Origin: Pogostemon cablin
Lineage: Eukaryota > Streptophyta > Magnoliopsida > Lamiales > Lamiaceae
Direction of reading: 5' to 3'
Assembly: GCA_023678885.1 (NCBI GenBank)
Contig: CM042993.1
Span: forward strand, 7,090,501-7,154,500
DNA: 64,000 bases
Part shown: positions 21,316 to 31,059 of the stretch, in pieces
Layout of the letters: each line of letters opens with the position of its first letter
Numbering within the stretch: position 1 is the first letter of the stretch
Position numbers and translations under genes: made by a program
Notes under the pieces: model-generated
Told to the model about the DNA's origin: nothing
Seen by the model: the letters and a program-made list of their open reading frames with translations, nothing else
Database searches by the model: none

Positions 21316-23398
21316 CTAATCAAACCCGAGTAGGCCCCACCCGTCACCATCCCAAGTCGACCCGTTTTGGTGGGAGTTATTAATATTAGGGTTATTATCA
21401 GTCGTATTAATGGGATGCAGAGAAGATGAAAACGTGTTTCCTCCACCATTATTATCGTTCATCTCCAACAGGTTGTTCCACCACTGAAGGTACTCGTCCA
21501 CCTCTTGATCCTGACCCGTCAAGGTAAACGGGTCCGGTGGCGGGTCGGATGAGCACGGCTGCAGCTTCTGACCGTCTTCGGTGGTGGAGGCGATGGCGGG
21601 TGCGGATTGTGCTCGGGGGAAGGTTCGAGGTCGGGGTTTGATAATAACGACGTCGTTTTGGGGTTTTCTTCCTCTAGTTGGTGAGTGTGATTTCTTGAGA
21701 ATATGAGTGTTCCAGAAGTTCTTGACGTCGTTGGCTGTTCTCCCTGGGAGTCTACCAGCTATTAGGGACCATCTGCATGTGAAATGGAAGATCATTTATT
21801 TAATTCTATGGTGATTAATAAATAATAATGGTGTAATTAATCAACCTCACTCATCAAGCTCATCTTATTAATGCATGAATTATACGTTAGGTTCAGTTAG
21901 TTTGATGCAATTAATAACCCTTCAAAATGATTAAAAATTAGAGAATACACAATAACTGCACTTCTATATGTACTTCTTAGTCAATTAATAAAAAAGAATG
22001 GCTAATGCTGACGGCATCTATGTGGGTGGAACATGACGATGCTTGATGATCTAAAAGCTAGACGTTGGAGTTGACTTATAATAACAAATCTAAAATTAAA
22101 TTTGGGTATAAGTAGAAATAAGAAAGTTAGATTTAGGATTAGGTGAATGTAATAAATCCAACAAAAAAGTGTTAATCTATGTATGTTTTGGGATTTAAAG
22201 TAGAGTAAGTTTAACTTTATGTTAAATAAATGTGTTAGAATAGGGGTGACGTGTGTGAAAGAGTAGAACGTGATGTGTGTAAGGGATAAGTGTAATATGA
22301 TTTTACTAAAACCCAATTAGGATAAGAAATGAGTTACATCATCTTAAATTTGAATTTAAAAACCGAAAACAAACAAGTCAGGGAATGTGGTAAAAATTGT
22401 ATGTAGCTATAACCTTACTTTTCATTAGTGTTGTAGCACTGATGTACCTTTATTTTGGGCTATTTTCCCAAAATAAAATAAATAAATTAAAAATAATGAC
22501 TGTAATTTTTTTATACAACCATTATTTTTTATTTATTTTGGTCAAGAAAAATTGAAAATTTTATTAATTAAGGGAAATTTATGAGAATACACATGCTCTC
22601 ATATTATTTAACAAATTGTAAGTATTATTAATCCACGTATAAAATTCTTTTTACAGGAAATTTGTGCGTACATTTAAAAAGAATTACATTTTCACACTAT
22701 AATTCGGCACACACTATTAATATAACTAAAATATTAACATCTCTTAATTTATGTGTAAAAACTAAATTTTCAAGGAGGGAGTATATCATATGGTTTGTAG
22801 TAGAAATTCATATGGTATACTCTCTCCATCACATTCAAGAAGGTCTTAAACTTTTTGCACGTGAATTAAGAAGTATAAATGGGAATATGAATCTCATATT
22901 TTAATTCTATTAATGTATGTGGGTCATATGTGTATAAAAAATGAAATGAGACTCTTCGATTGAGACGAAAAAATGAAAAAAGAAAAATGAGGACGCAGAG
23001 AGTATATTATCACAAAACAAGATATTACAAGAATAAGAGAATGAAATTAATAGTATTGGAAGGATGGAAGGCTGGCCTGTTCCCCAACAACTTATGAAGT
23101 CTGAGGAGGAGATCAACTTCATCCTTTGTAAAGTAACCTCTGTTGATATTTGGTCTCAGATAGTTCAACCATCTCAACCTGCAACTCTTTCTGCATCTGT
23201 TCAACCCTACATTTCATTACAAGATTATGATGAAATTAATTATATATGTTGGAAATCCAATTAAAAAAAATTAATTAAGAAACCAGCTCTGAGAGGGACT
23301 TTATGCCAGCTTCCTTCTCCAAACATATGAATGCAGTTTTTGAGTAGAGTATCTTCCTCTGGTGTCCATGCACCCTTCCTCACTCCATTGTTTTCCAT
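21316..23398 (-). CDS. R2R3-MYB transcription factor, subgroup 6 type (probable anthocyanin activator)
   Basis: There are three exons on the minus strand: 23398-23284, 23206-23077 and 21772-21316, joining in phase to 233 residues. R2 has its three tryptophans (W11, W31, W51). R3 starts with F64 in place of the first Trp and keeps W83 and W102. The bHLH-interaction motif is complete (D70-L71, R74, L78, L85, R89). The ANDV motif at 95-98 and KPRPRTF at 127-133 are the marks of subgroup 6, the PAP1/ROSEA-like MYBs that with bHLH and WD40 partners switch on anthocyanin genes in the nucleus. The C-terminal region is acidic and Asn-rich and ends WGLLGFD. Intron 1 (77 bp) is normal. Intron 2 (1304 bp) holds a MITE and begins GC (AACAG followed by GCCAGC) instead of GT, so splicing may be weak or lost. 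The reading frame itself is intact. The subgroup call is firm; pigment function is inferred from the family. Confidence 0.92.
22820..23002. mobile_element. Stowaway-like MITE in MYB intron 2
   Basis: Ends CTCTCTCCATCACATTC / GGACGCAGAGAG flanked by TA (22818-22819 and 23003-23004). It lies within the second intron of the MYB gene, just downstream of the unusual donor site. Confidence 0.6.
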
Positions 23399-23507
23399 TT
23401 CCAGCTTTTTGCCCCTTTACTCAACATTCTGCATTATTAAATACTGCTACTTTTCTATGACGTGCATTTATAACTACCACAAATTAAACACACGCATGAA
23501 TAAACAC

Positions 23508-23511
<4 letters not shown>

Positions 23512-23549
<38 letters not shown>
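23512..23549. repeat. (TA)n microsatellite upstream of the MYB gene
   Basis: About 18 TA units, 115-150 bp upstream of the MYB start codon, within its likely promoter. Length variation here could affect expression; that is inference. Confidence 0.95.
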
Positions 23550-23553
<4 letters not shown>

Positions 23554-23619
23554 CTACTAATAAAATATAATATAAACCAGATGCACATGGGGATATGCTC
23601 AATGTGCTGTCAAACTTAC

Positions 23620-24310
23620 TGTATACTCCCTCCCCCTCTCACTTTAACTTTGCTGATACGGTAGATACGTAGGTTAGGAAAATTTGTATTTTAATTTATT
23701 TTATTAATTTTTTATGGGTATTATAATATTTTAGATAATAAATAAAAAATAAAGTATTTTATGCAAATGAAATCACCTATTCCACATGCGTATTTTATCT
23801 CCTATTCCACTTTTGAAATTAGATGGATCACCATTATTCAAGTCGTATTTTATGTGTATTAGATGTGATTTGTATTTTTGAAATGAAGATGACTTCTTGA
23901 AATTATTGGTTGATGTGATGTTTTTTTTAGATGATAAATATGAGACACACAACAATGAAAAATATGAAGATAAGTGTAGTATAATAATGAGGGTATCTCT
24001 AGTTATTATATTAATAAAAGCCATAGTATTTTTTTTCCTTTAACTTGCATTCATTAATTCTTGAGTTTGCCTTTTCAGATATACTCCTATATTTGACGGT
24101 GGTTTTTTTGATACAAAACTTATTCTTTTAATTTGAAGCTCATTATTTCATTTCGTTAATTATTGCTTCACATCAAAGCTTATTCTACTTCATCTTGGTG
24201 ATTGTTAATTCCATCTTGCTTTAAATGATCATCATGTTTACCTCAACAGATTACTCCTAATTTTTGGAATTTTGTTAAAAAAATATATATATATACACAT
24301 TTAATGTACA
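23620..24310. other. AT-rich stretch, MITE remnant only
   Basis: A single Stowaway left end (CTCCCTCCCCCTCTCAC) stands at about 23625 with no convincing partner. I see no gene. Confidence 0.35.
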
Positions 24311-24530
24311 TGTAATTATAGTAAAAAAAACTGGCCGATAGTGACGGGAAAGCGCCCGTCACAATTAGTGACGGATTTTGTGAGGGCTCCAGCCAAACCG
24401 GCCACCGCTAACCCAGGGAGTATGTAATTATAGTAAAAAAAAATTGGCCGACAGTGACGGGAAAGCGCCCGTCACAATTAGTGACGGATTTGTGAGGGCT
24501 CCAGCCAAATCGGCCACCGCTAACCCATTT
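24311..24530. repeat. tandem duplication of a CACTA-type subterminal segment
   Basis: Two near-identical copies of a ~108-bp unit (about 24311-24414 and 24422-24528) carry 'gtgacgggaaagcgcccgtcac' and 'gtgacggattt'. The gtgacgg words are typical of plant CACTA subterminal regions and recur at 26890-27186. The terminal CACTA motif is not visible here. Confidence 0.6.
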
Positions 24531-24559
24531 ACATTTTATTACATTTCTATCCCTTATAA

Positions 24560-24665
24560 CTTCTTTAGAATTTAATTGTGTAGATTCGCCCCCAACCGAG
24601 TTTGAACCTGGGTGGGCACTAAGCAAGAGTGCTTGTGCGCAAGTGTTGAGCCAATTTGACTAGAT
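24560..24665 (-). repeat. possible tRNA-derived SINE head or SINE-like sequence
   Basis: On the minus strand, TTGGCTCAACACTTG resembles a pol III A box. About 40 bases further GGTTCAAACTC resembles a B box, with a partly paired T-arm around it. A SINE head is one explanation. A chance match or an internal part of the adjacent CACTA material is the other. No A-rich tail or target duplication is clear. Confidence 0.3.
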
Positions 24666-25250
24666 GTGTTTTGTGTTAGTCTTTAATAAATATATTGTAT
24701 ATTTCAATTAATTTGTATTAAAATGACATCAACCAACTTTCAAAATAAATATAGTGGTAATATTGATTAATGTAATATATATTAATATGACAAATAATTA
24801 TTAAAATATTAATTAATTAATTTTATTATTTATTAAAGACAAATATTAAAATTTTCATAATTAAATTAAAAAATCCTTATAAATTTTAAATTCTCAATCT
24901 ATATATAATATCTAAATATATCATTTATTTATAGATGAAAAATAGGTTAATTTGCATTAAAATAAATAACATTCTCTTAATTTCTAAATTTAATTCTTTT
25001 GTTAGAAAATACATAATCTTTATATTTTTTTTAATTCAATCACAAACTTTATTTTTATCAATTAAATACACAATCTTTTTTTTTAATTTAATCATCAACT
25101 TTTCTTTTTATATATATCTTATCTTATATATACTAATTACGAATACGCTGCTATAAATAACTTTTTAAAAGTATGAGGTGTCGCAACGTGATTAAATTTC
25201 ATATATTTTTTATTGTTTTTTAATATTACATATATAATCTTTCTACTTTT
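24666..25250. other. very AT-rich stretch, nothing identified
   Basis: It is almost entirely A and T with a few (TA)n and poly-T runs. I see no gene. Confidence 0.45.
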
Positions 25251-25251
25251 A

Positions 25252-25635
25252 GGCAAAAGCTCCTGTGCACCCGGGCGCACGGAACACTTTTCGTGCGCCT
25301 TTAGAAATTTGTGCTAAATTGTATACCTTTTAGTATACAGATGTGTACCCTTTATTTTCTAAAGAAAAATCTGGGCGCACGAACAACACTCCGTGCGCCT
25401 TTAGAATTTTGTGTTAAATTGTATACCCTTTAGTATAAAAATGTGTACCCTTTATTTTCTAAAGAAAAAAAAATATTAATGAAAAGTGTATACCCTTTAG
25501 AACAAAATTGTGTACCTTTTAGTAATTAAAGTGTATACCCTTTAGACCAAATTAATGTACCCTTACCCATAATACAAAATTTCTAAAGGCGCACGGAATG
25601 TGTTCCGTGCGCCCGGGTGCACGCAAGCCTCACTC
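25252..25635. mobile_element. MITE of the GTGCACCCGGGCGCACGG family
   Basis: The inverted ends share about 22 bases (GTGCACCCGGGCGCACGG then AACA), unusually GC-rich for this region. The interior is made of repeats of 'gtgtataccctttagtat'. Other members are at 28532, 37085, 44960, 49315, 50745 and 60495. No coding content. It cannot be assigned with confidence to a named superfamily. Confidence 0.65.
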
Positions 25636-25639
25636 CTAC

Positions 25640-26117
25640 TTTTATTTATTTATTTATTATTATTATTATTATTATTCATGTATATATTTATAAATCATGT
25701 ATATCTATAAATTAAAATCACCTTTAATCATATTTTTTTGATTGGTTAAGGAATATATAATAATCAATAAAATATATCCAACTTATTAATATTATTATTC
25801 ATGTACATCTTCAAATTAAATACCACCTTTAATCATATTTTTTTATTGAAAATAGATAATTAAGTCAATTAATAAAAATATATCCAACTAATAATTTATT
25901 TATTTTTTATCTTTATTCTTTCTTGGTTACAAATAGATAATTAAACCAATCAATAAAAGCATATATATCTTTAAAAAAACTATATAAATAGAGCAAATAT
26001 TAATTAATATACATAAATCGAGCATACTAATTCTTTAGGGCTATTCATGTTTATCTTCAAATTAAATACCACCTTTAATCATATTTTTTATTAATTAGAA
26101 TACTGCTTTTATTTACT

Positions 26118-26159
<42 letters not shown>

Positions 26160-26230
26160 TATGTATATTTTTAAATTATGTATATCTATAAATTAAATAC
26201 CACCTTTAATTATATTTTTTGATTGGTTAT
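25640..26230. repeat. AT-rich region with internal direct repeats and (TTA)n tracts
   Basis: Four diverged copies of a unit reading 'attaaataccacctttaatcatattttttt' occur, each preceded by 'ttcatgta...'. (TTA)n microsatellites lie at about 25653-25676 and 26126-26159. Confidence 0.55.
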
Positions 26231-26406
26231 AATAATTCATCTGCGTATTACGCGGGAATTTGTACTCGTATATATATAATCTTAAAAGTTTTATTATTTA
26301 ATTAAAAATTCATCTATTACAAAATATATGACTATATTATTTAATAAAAATCAAGACACATAAATATTTAAATTATAACAATTCATACAACTCATTGCCG
26401 TTTAAA

Positions 26407-26812
26407 ATTAAAGTAACTCTGTTCTCATAATTATTTAGATTTTAAAATTAACATTACTATACAACACAATATATTCAATTATTCAAGGTAAATAAATTCA
26501 CAATAAATATTAAAAGAATAATAATTTCTTAAAAAAAAAAACTCTGTTCTCATTATTATTTTGATTTTAAAATTAATATTACTATATACAAGTTACAACA
26601 TAGTATATTCAATTATTTAAGTTTAAATAAATTCACAATAAATATTAAAAAAAATTCTTAAAAAAAAAGAAGTAACTCTGTTCTTATAATTATTTTGATT
26701 TTAAAATCAATATTATTATATACAACAATACAATATATTCAATTATTTAAGTTTAAATAAATTCACAATACACATTAAAAGAATAATAATTTCTTAAAAA
26801 AAAACATGTAAG
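26407..26812. repeat. tandem repeat, ~130-bp unit, three copies
   Basis: Each unit starts near 'aactctgttct' (26415, 26540, 26674), continues through 'gattttaaaattaatattactata' and ends in 'aataatttcttaaaaaa'. No coding potential. Confidence 0.75.
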
Positions 26813-26889
26813 TTTAACTTTTTATTTTATATAATTAAATTAAATAGCATAATGTACATGCGTAACGAGCAAGTACAATTTTTATGATC

Positions 26890-27186
26890 TTTTTAAACTG
26901 TAAATTGTGACGAACAAATTCCGTCATAAAGTCCGTCACAAATGAGACCCTTTACATTGTGACCATATTTTTCCGTTACTAATTAAAAAAATAAAAATAA
27001 AATATTTTTGTGACGGAAAAAAGTCCGTCACAAATGTCGTCACAAATATCGGGAATGGCGAAATTTTAAACGGTCAACTATTAGCCATCACTATTTTCAA
27101 AATGCCGTCATAAAGTCCGCCACAATTGTGACGGTAAATTTTCCATCACAAAAATCCATCATTGTCGAGCAACTTTTTTGTAGTGC
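26890..27186. mobile_element. end of a CACTA-type element
   Basis: The segment is dense in 'gtgacgg' / 'ccgtcac' words and finishes TTTTTTGTAGTG at 27186, the complement of CACTACAAAAAA. The opposite end was not found with certainty; the material at 24311-24530 shares the same words. Confidence 0.55.
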
Positions 27187-27189
27187 ATA

Positions 27190-27455
27190 ATACTTTTTAC
27201 GTTTATTGTTCCATGTTATTTAAGAAAAGTTACACTTTTTGACCAACTTTATTGACTTTGGAGGGTATTGTAATATTTTTAAATAATAAAAAAGTATAAA
27301 GTAATGATATGTGTGTGAAAAAGGAGTGTCAAATTTGAAATTAAAGTAACTTTTGAAGTTATTAGATAAAGTGATGTTTCCTTTTTTAGGGTATAAAAGA
27401 TTTTGTGTGACAAACAAATGAGGAAAGTATGAAAGCTTTTATGAGATGGAGGGAG
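27190..27455. mobile_element. Stowaway-like MITE
   Basis: The right end GATGGAGGGAG is followed by TA at 27456. The left end (CTTTTTACGTTTATTGTTCC) is diverged and directly abuts the CACTA end. The interior matches the subfamily at 12690. Confidence 0.55.
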
Positions 27456-27572
27456 TATTAGTTTTTTAATAAGCGTAGTCCTGTACCAAAAACTTAAAAT
27501 AATCCACTCCTTAATATTCCTGTGAAAAACAAATATAAACGTTGGAATGGGACGGAGGATTATCCTAGGTTA

Positions 27573-27783
27573 TTCTTCTATCCCACGCAAAGGTTTCCAT
27601 TTACTTTTTGCTTGTAGATTAAGGAGTATATATTATTATTTAATTATATAATGCATGAGTGGTTGTATTAGTAGTGAGTGGTGGGCCATACATAGGATCC
27701 TTTTATTAAAAGAGAAAAATTGGGACATTTGAATGGAACGTCCAATGTAGTAAAATTTGGATTTTTCGGTGGTATAGAAAGAG
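27573..27783. mobile_element. Stowaway-like MITE, diverged ends
   Basis: Ends 'ttcttctatcccacgcaaagg' and 'ggtatagaaagag', next to TA. The interior 'ttactttttgcttgtagattaaggagtatatattatta' matches the copy at 59978. Confidence 0.55.
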
Positions 27784-28015
27784 TATTAGATATTCATTCT
27801 CACAAGAAATACAACATTGCCTTTACATTTATTTTTCGACTTTTCTATGAGTTTTTTAAAATCTGATGATCAGCTAAAAAGTCAACATATTTTAAAATAG
27901 TGTTTTATTTGGAAAAAAAATAAATTCAAGAGTTTTGATTAATTTGCAATTTTTATTTGTGAAAATTTTTTAAAAAAAAAACAATTAACCACTTAATGAA
28001 GTTTGAATTTAGTAA

Positions 28016-28243
28016 TCTCATACGTCCCGCACCAAGGTATCTCTTTTTTCCATTTTAGTCGTCTCACTCAAAGGGTCCTCTTTCATTTTTTATACACATG
28101 AGTCACATACTCATCCACTAATACAATTAAAATATGGGGCCCACACTCCCACTAATACAACTACCCACTACAAATTAAATAATAATACTCTTTAATCCAC
28201 GTGCAAAAAAGCAAAATGCACCCTTGGTGCGGGACGGAGGGAA
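28016..28243. mobile_element. Stowaway-like MITE
   Basis: The right end TGGTGCGGGACGGAGGGAA pairs with ACGTCCCGCACCAAGG at the left. Same interior subfamily as 20524 and 48946. Confidence 0.6.
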
Positions 28244-28531
28244 TATATGGTTATTGAAAAAAAAAATTTCTAGGAGGTGCTTTTATGAGATGGAAGGTGA
28301 GATGTTTTAAATTATAATAATTAGTATATATAGATAAAATATGTTTATTGATAGTTAAAATATGTTTGGAAAGTATGTTTATTGATAGTTAAAGTATGTT
28401 TTTCTATAGTAAATAAGTGATCGATGCATTAAAGTATGATTTTAAGTGTAATAATATGATTCGCTACAAATATATTTTGACTACCCATAAATATATATAC
28501 TTTATTTATATAATAAGCATATTTAATAAGG

Positions 28532-28768
28532 CAAAAACTTGTGTGTCCCCAGGAGTACGTGCGCCCACCATGCGCCCCAATACCCTTTAGTATTAACTGG
28601 TATACCCTTTAGTATAAGAATGTATACCCTTTATTTTCTAAAAAAAATCAATAAAATGTATTCTATTTAAAACAAAATGGTGTATCCTTATTAATTAAAA
28701 TGTATACCCACCTTACAACAAAATATTATACCATTACATATCTTGTGCAACTGGACACTAGACTAACT
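28532..28768. mobile_element. MITE of the GTGCACCCGGGCGCACGG family, diverged
   Basis: It starts 'ggcaaaaacttgtgtgtcccc' and contains several 'gtataccctttagtat' words. The right end is eroded. Confidence 0.45.
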
Positions 28769-28769
28769 C

Positions 28770-30620
28770 ATTTAATAATGTATCGATACATTTCACAAAT
28801 ATAAATTGTCATGATCCATGTTTATTTTATATTATTGTTAATTGTTAATTAGTTGGATGCTGCGTGTCGATTCCTTGAGTCCACAAAACTTTAAAATATA
28901 TATTCTTAATAGAAATTAATGCTAGCCACTTCATAAATTAGTAAAGATTCTTGTGTGTGCATTTTGCTTGTCTTCCTCATGTCTCAGCAGTTAATTAAGT
29001 TATGGGTTCTTGAGTTTCATCAGTTTAATTAATTCAATACTTTATAAGCTTTTATATCATTGTTCATTATTTTAATTTCTTACTATTAAAATTTTAAGAA
29101 TTCATTATTAATTTAAAACTAGTTTGGTTTTAATTAGTTCTGCATGTGGAGACAAATTTGCTGTCGGACCCCTACTAAATTTTGTGAATCTTTTTGGCCA
29201 ATAAAACGGCGTATTTTCATTTTCATACAAATATGGAAATTGCACAAGTTGGAAGCACGTGGCTTTAATTCCAGCAACATATGCTGAAGTAATATTTTGT
29301 GAATTTTTATTTATTTATTTATTTGGTAATTAAAACATATACTGAATTTTATTTTTTAATTAATTCATTTAACCACCTATCTTGTCTTTATTTGGGAGGT
29401 CAATAGCTTGACAAAGAATTAGATGAGTTGTAGCTCTCATGAATAAAAAATGATAATATTTTTAATGAAAAGTAATATTCCACTTAATAGATGAAAAATA
29501 ATAAGTGTATTAAGTTATTTCATGATGAATTCATGGTGTAAATAAAAAATAACAATAAATTAATTAGTCTTTAGAAATTGCATCAATGTAATTTAATTTT
29601 CACCAAAAATTGATAAAATCTCTAAAATTACGCACGTGCCAATCGCATAATAATTTTTTTTTTTTGACTTTCGGACGTAGCATTTAGGTGCAGCTACATT
29701 ACACATTTACTTTATTCGAAATGGTCTTACAAAAGTTTTAAAAAAATCAATTTAGTCCCAAATATTTCAAGATTGTGTTAGACTAAATAATTTCTAAAAA
29801 ATTCAACTAAATTGATGCAATTTGGAAAGATGCGGAACTAAAATATTTTTTTTTTTAAACTTTTATGGGACTATTTTCAATTACATAAAAATATGTGGGG
29901 TTTCTTTTATTTTAAACTAAAAAATCTACCATCTATTGACATAGACTTATTTAAACTAGAAGTTTGCACTTTATATGAAAATTTGACTCTTTAGCTCTAA
30001 ATTTAAAACTTTAGAGTTTAGACCTCTAATTAAAAATATTCCACTTGAAATTCGATATGTTATGATTTTTATGTTCTTATAAAATAAAATTTGAGGAATA
30101 ATATTTTTTATTTTGAAAAGTAATAATTTATATTCTTAAAAAGTAATTTTTTTATGTGAGTATTTTTGTAAAATTAGTAGATTGCATGATGAACCGATTT
30201 TTAGACTCACTTTTTATTTAATTGACGATTCTCTCTATACATATTATAGTTTATATTCCAACTGATTTTTTTCATTGCAATTTTGATTCCAAATGATATT
30301 TACTTGGCTATTTCAAAATGTGATGTGAGTATATAAGTTGAATGAAAGGAGTTCTCGGGTTTTATCAACCCAATTGTACACGTGCCCACTTTTTTATCAC
30401 CAAATTTAAATCTGCAGAAAATGAACGGAAGAGAAGATGTACAACAAATTTCCAACATCTCATTCATATATGTCCTCAACTAATTTTTCATATCTTAATT
30501 GCAATTGCCAACTATTTAATACATTGTGGCACTGCTGCCGTACCTATTTTAAGTATAACCATTTAGAAAAATACAAAAAACAGTCCAAATGTTTTTTTTT
30601 AATTAATGAGTTATAATTTC
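28770..30620. other. AT-rich stretch with MITE remnants, no gene seen
   Basis: An 'agtgataat'-type MITE piece lies at about 29400-29560. A 'ggtctta...tttagtccc' block at about 29690-29900 resembles an old non-autonomous DNA element. The short open frame at 30342-30566 has no recognisable features. Confidence 0.35.
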
Positions 30621-30627
30621 TTGTATA

Positions 30628-30668
30628 CTAGGTATGGGGCACCTCATGTGATGAGGTGCTAGCCCAGA
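30628..30668 (-). mobile_element. Helitron 3' terminus, minus strand
   Basis: Read on the minus strand: CTGGGCTAGCACCTCAT, a short loop, then ATGAGGTGC (9-bp stem, 30639-30659), seven bases, then CTAG (30631-30628) followed by T. The layout and sequence equal the terminus at 2406-2446. The DNA behind this end (higher coordinates) holds gene fragments in the same orientation, as often seen in Helitrons that have captured host genes. The 5' TC end was not located. Confidence 0.7.
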
Positions 30669-31059
30669 TACCTACACGTACCTCAATTGGTAAATAGCGA
30701 ACACTTGTGTGAGACCGTCTCACCGGAAGATTGCTATCAAGAGTAAAAACTAATTTTGGGGCCAGCAATCAAATACAAGCACACATTCAAGCTTCCATTT
30801 ATCTTTGCAAGATTCAGCACAAATAACAGTAAGGTATTACTTAATATGCAATTTTTACAATTTATAATCTAGGAAAGTTCCATACAATATTAAAAAGGAA
30901 CTTGATTAACGTAGCAATGATCAAAATTAGCTAATGTGTAATATATCACAGAATGCAGTATTCAGATGAACATATGCATATAATTTGTATGTTGTATCTA
31001 AGTATATACTACAGATTCACTTACTTCACCAGGATGAAAAACTCATGAAATGAGATCTT

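Noticed and set aside
22002..22316. 104-residue minus-strand frame
   Set aside because: It lies in MYB intron 2, is hydrophobic and of AT-driven composition, and has no motif or splice support.
23331..23549. 72-residue open frame on the plus strand
   Set aside because: It is the opposite strand of MYB exon 1 and then runs through the (TA)n tract (IYIYIYIY).
24595..24660. possible functional tRNA gene on the minus strand
   Set aside because: The A and B boxes are imperfect and no full cloverleaf with acceptor stem could be folded.
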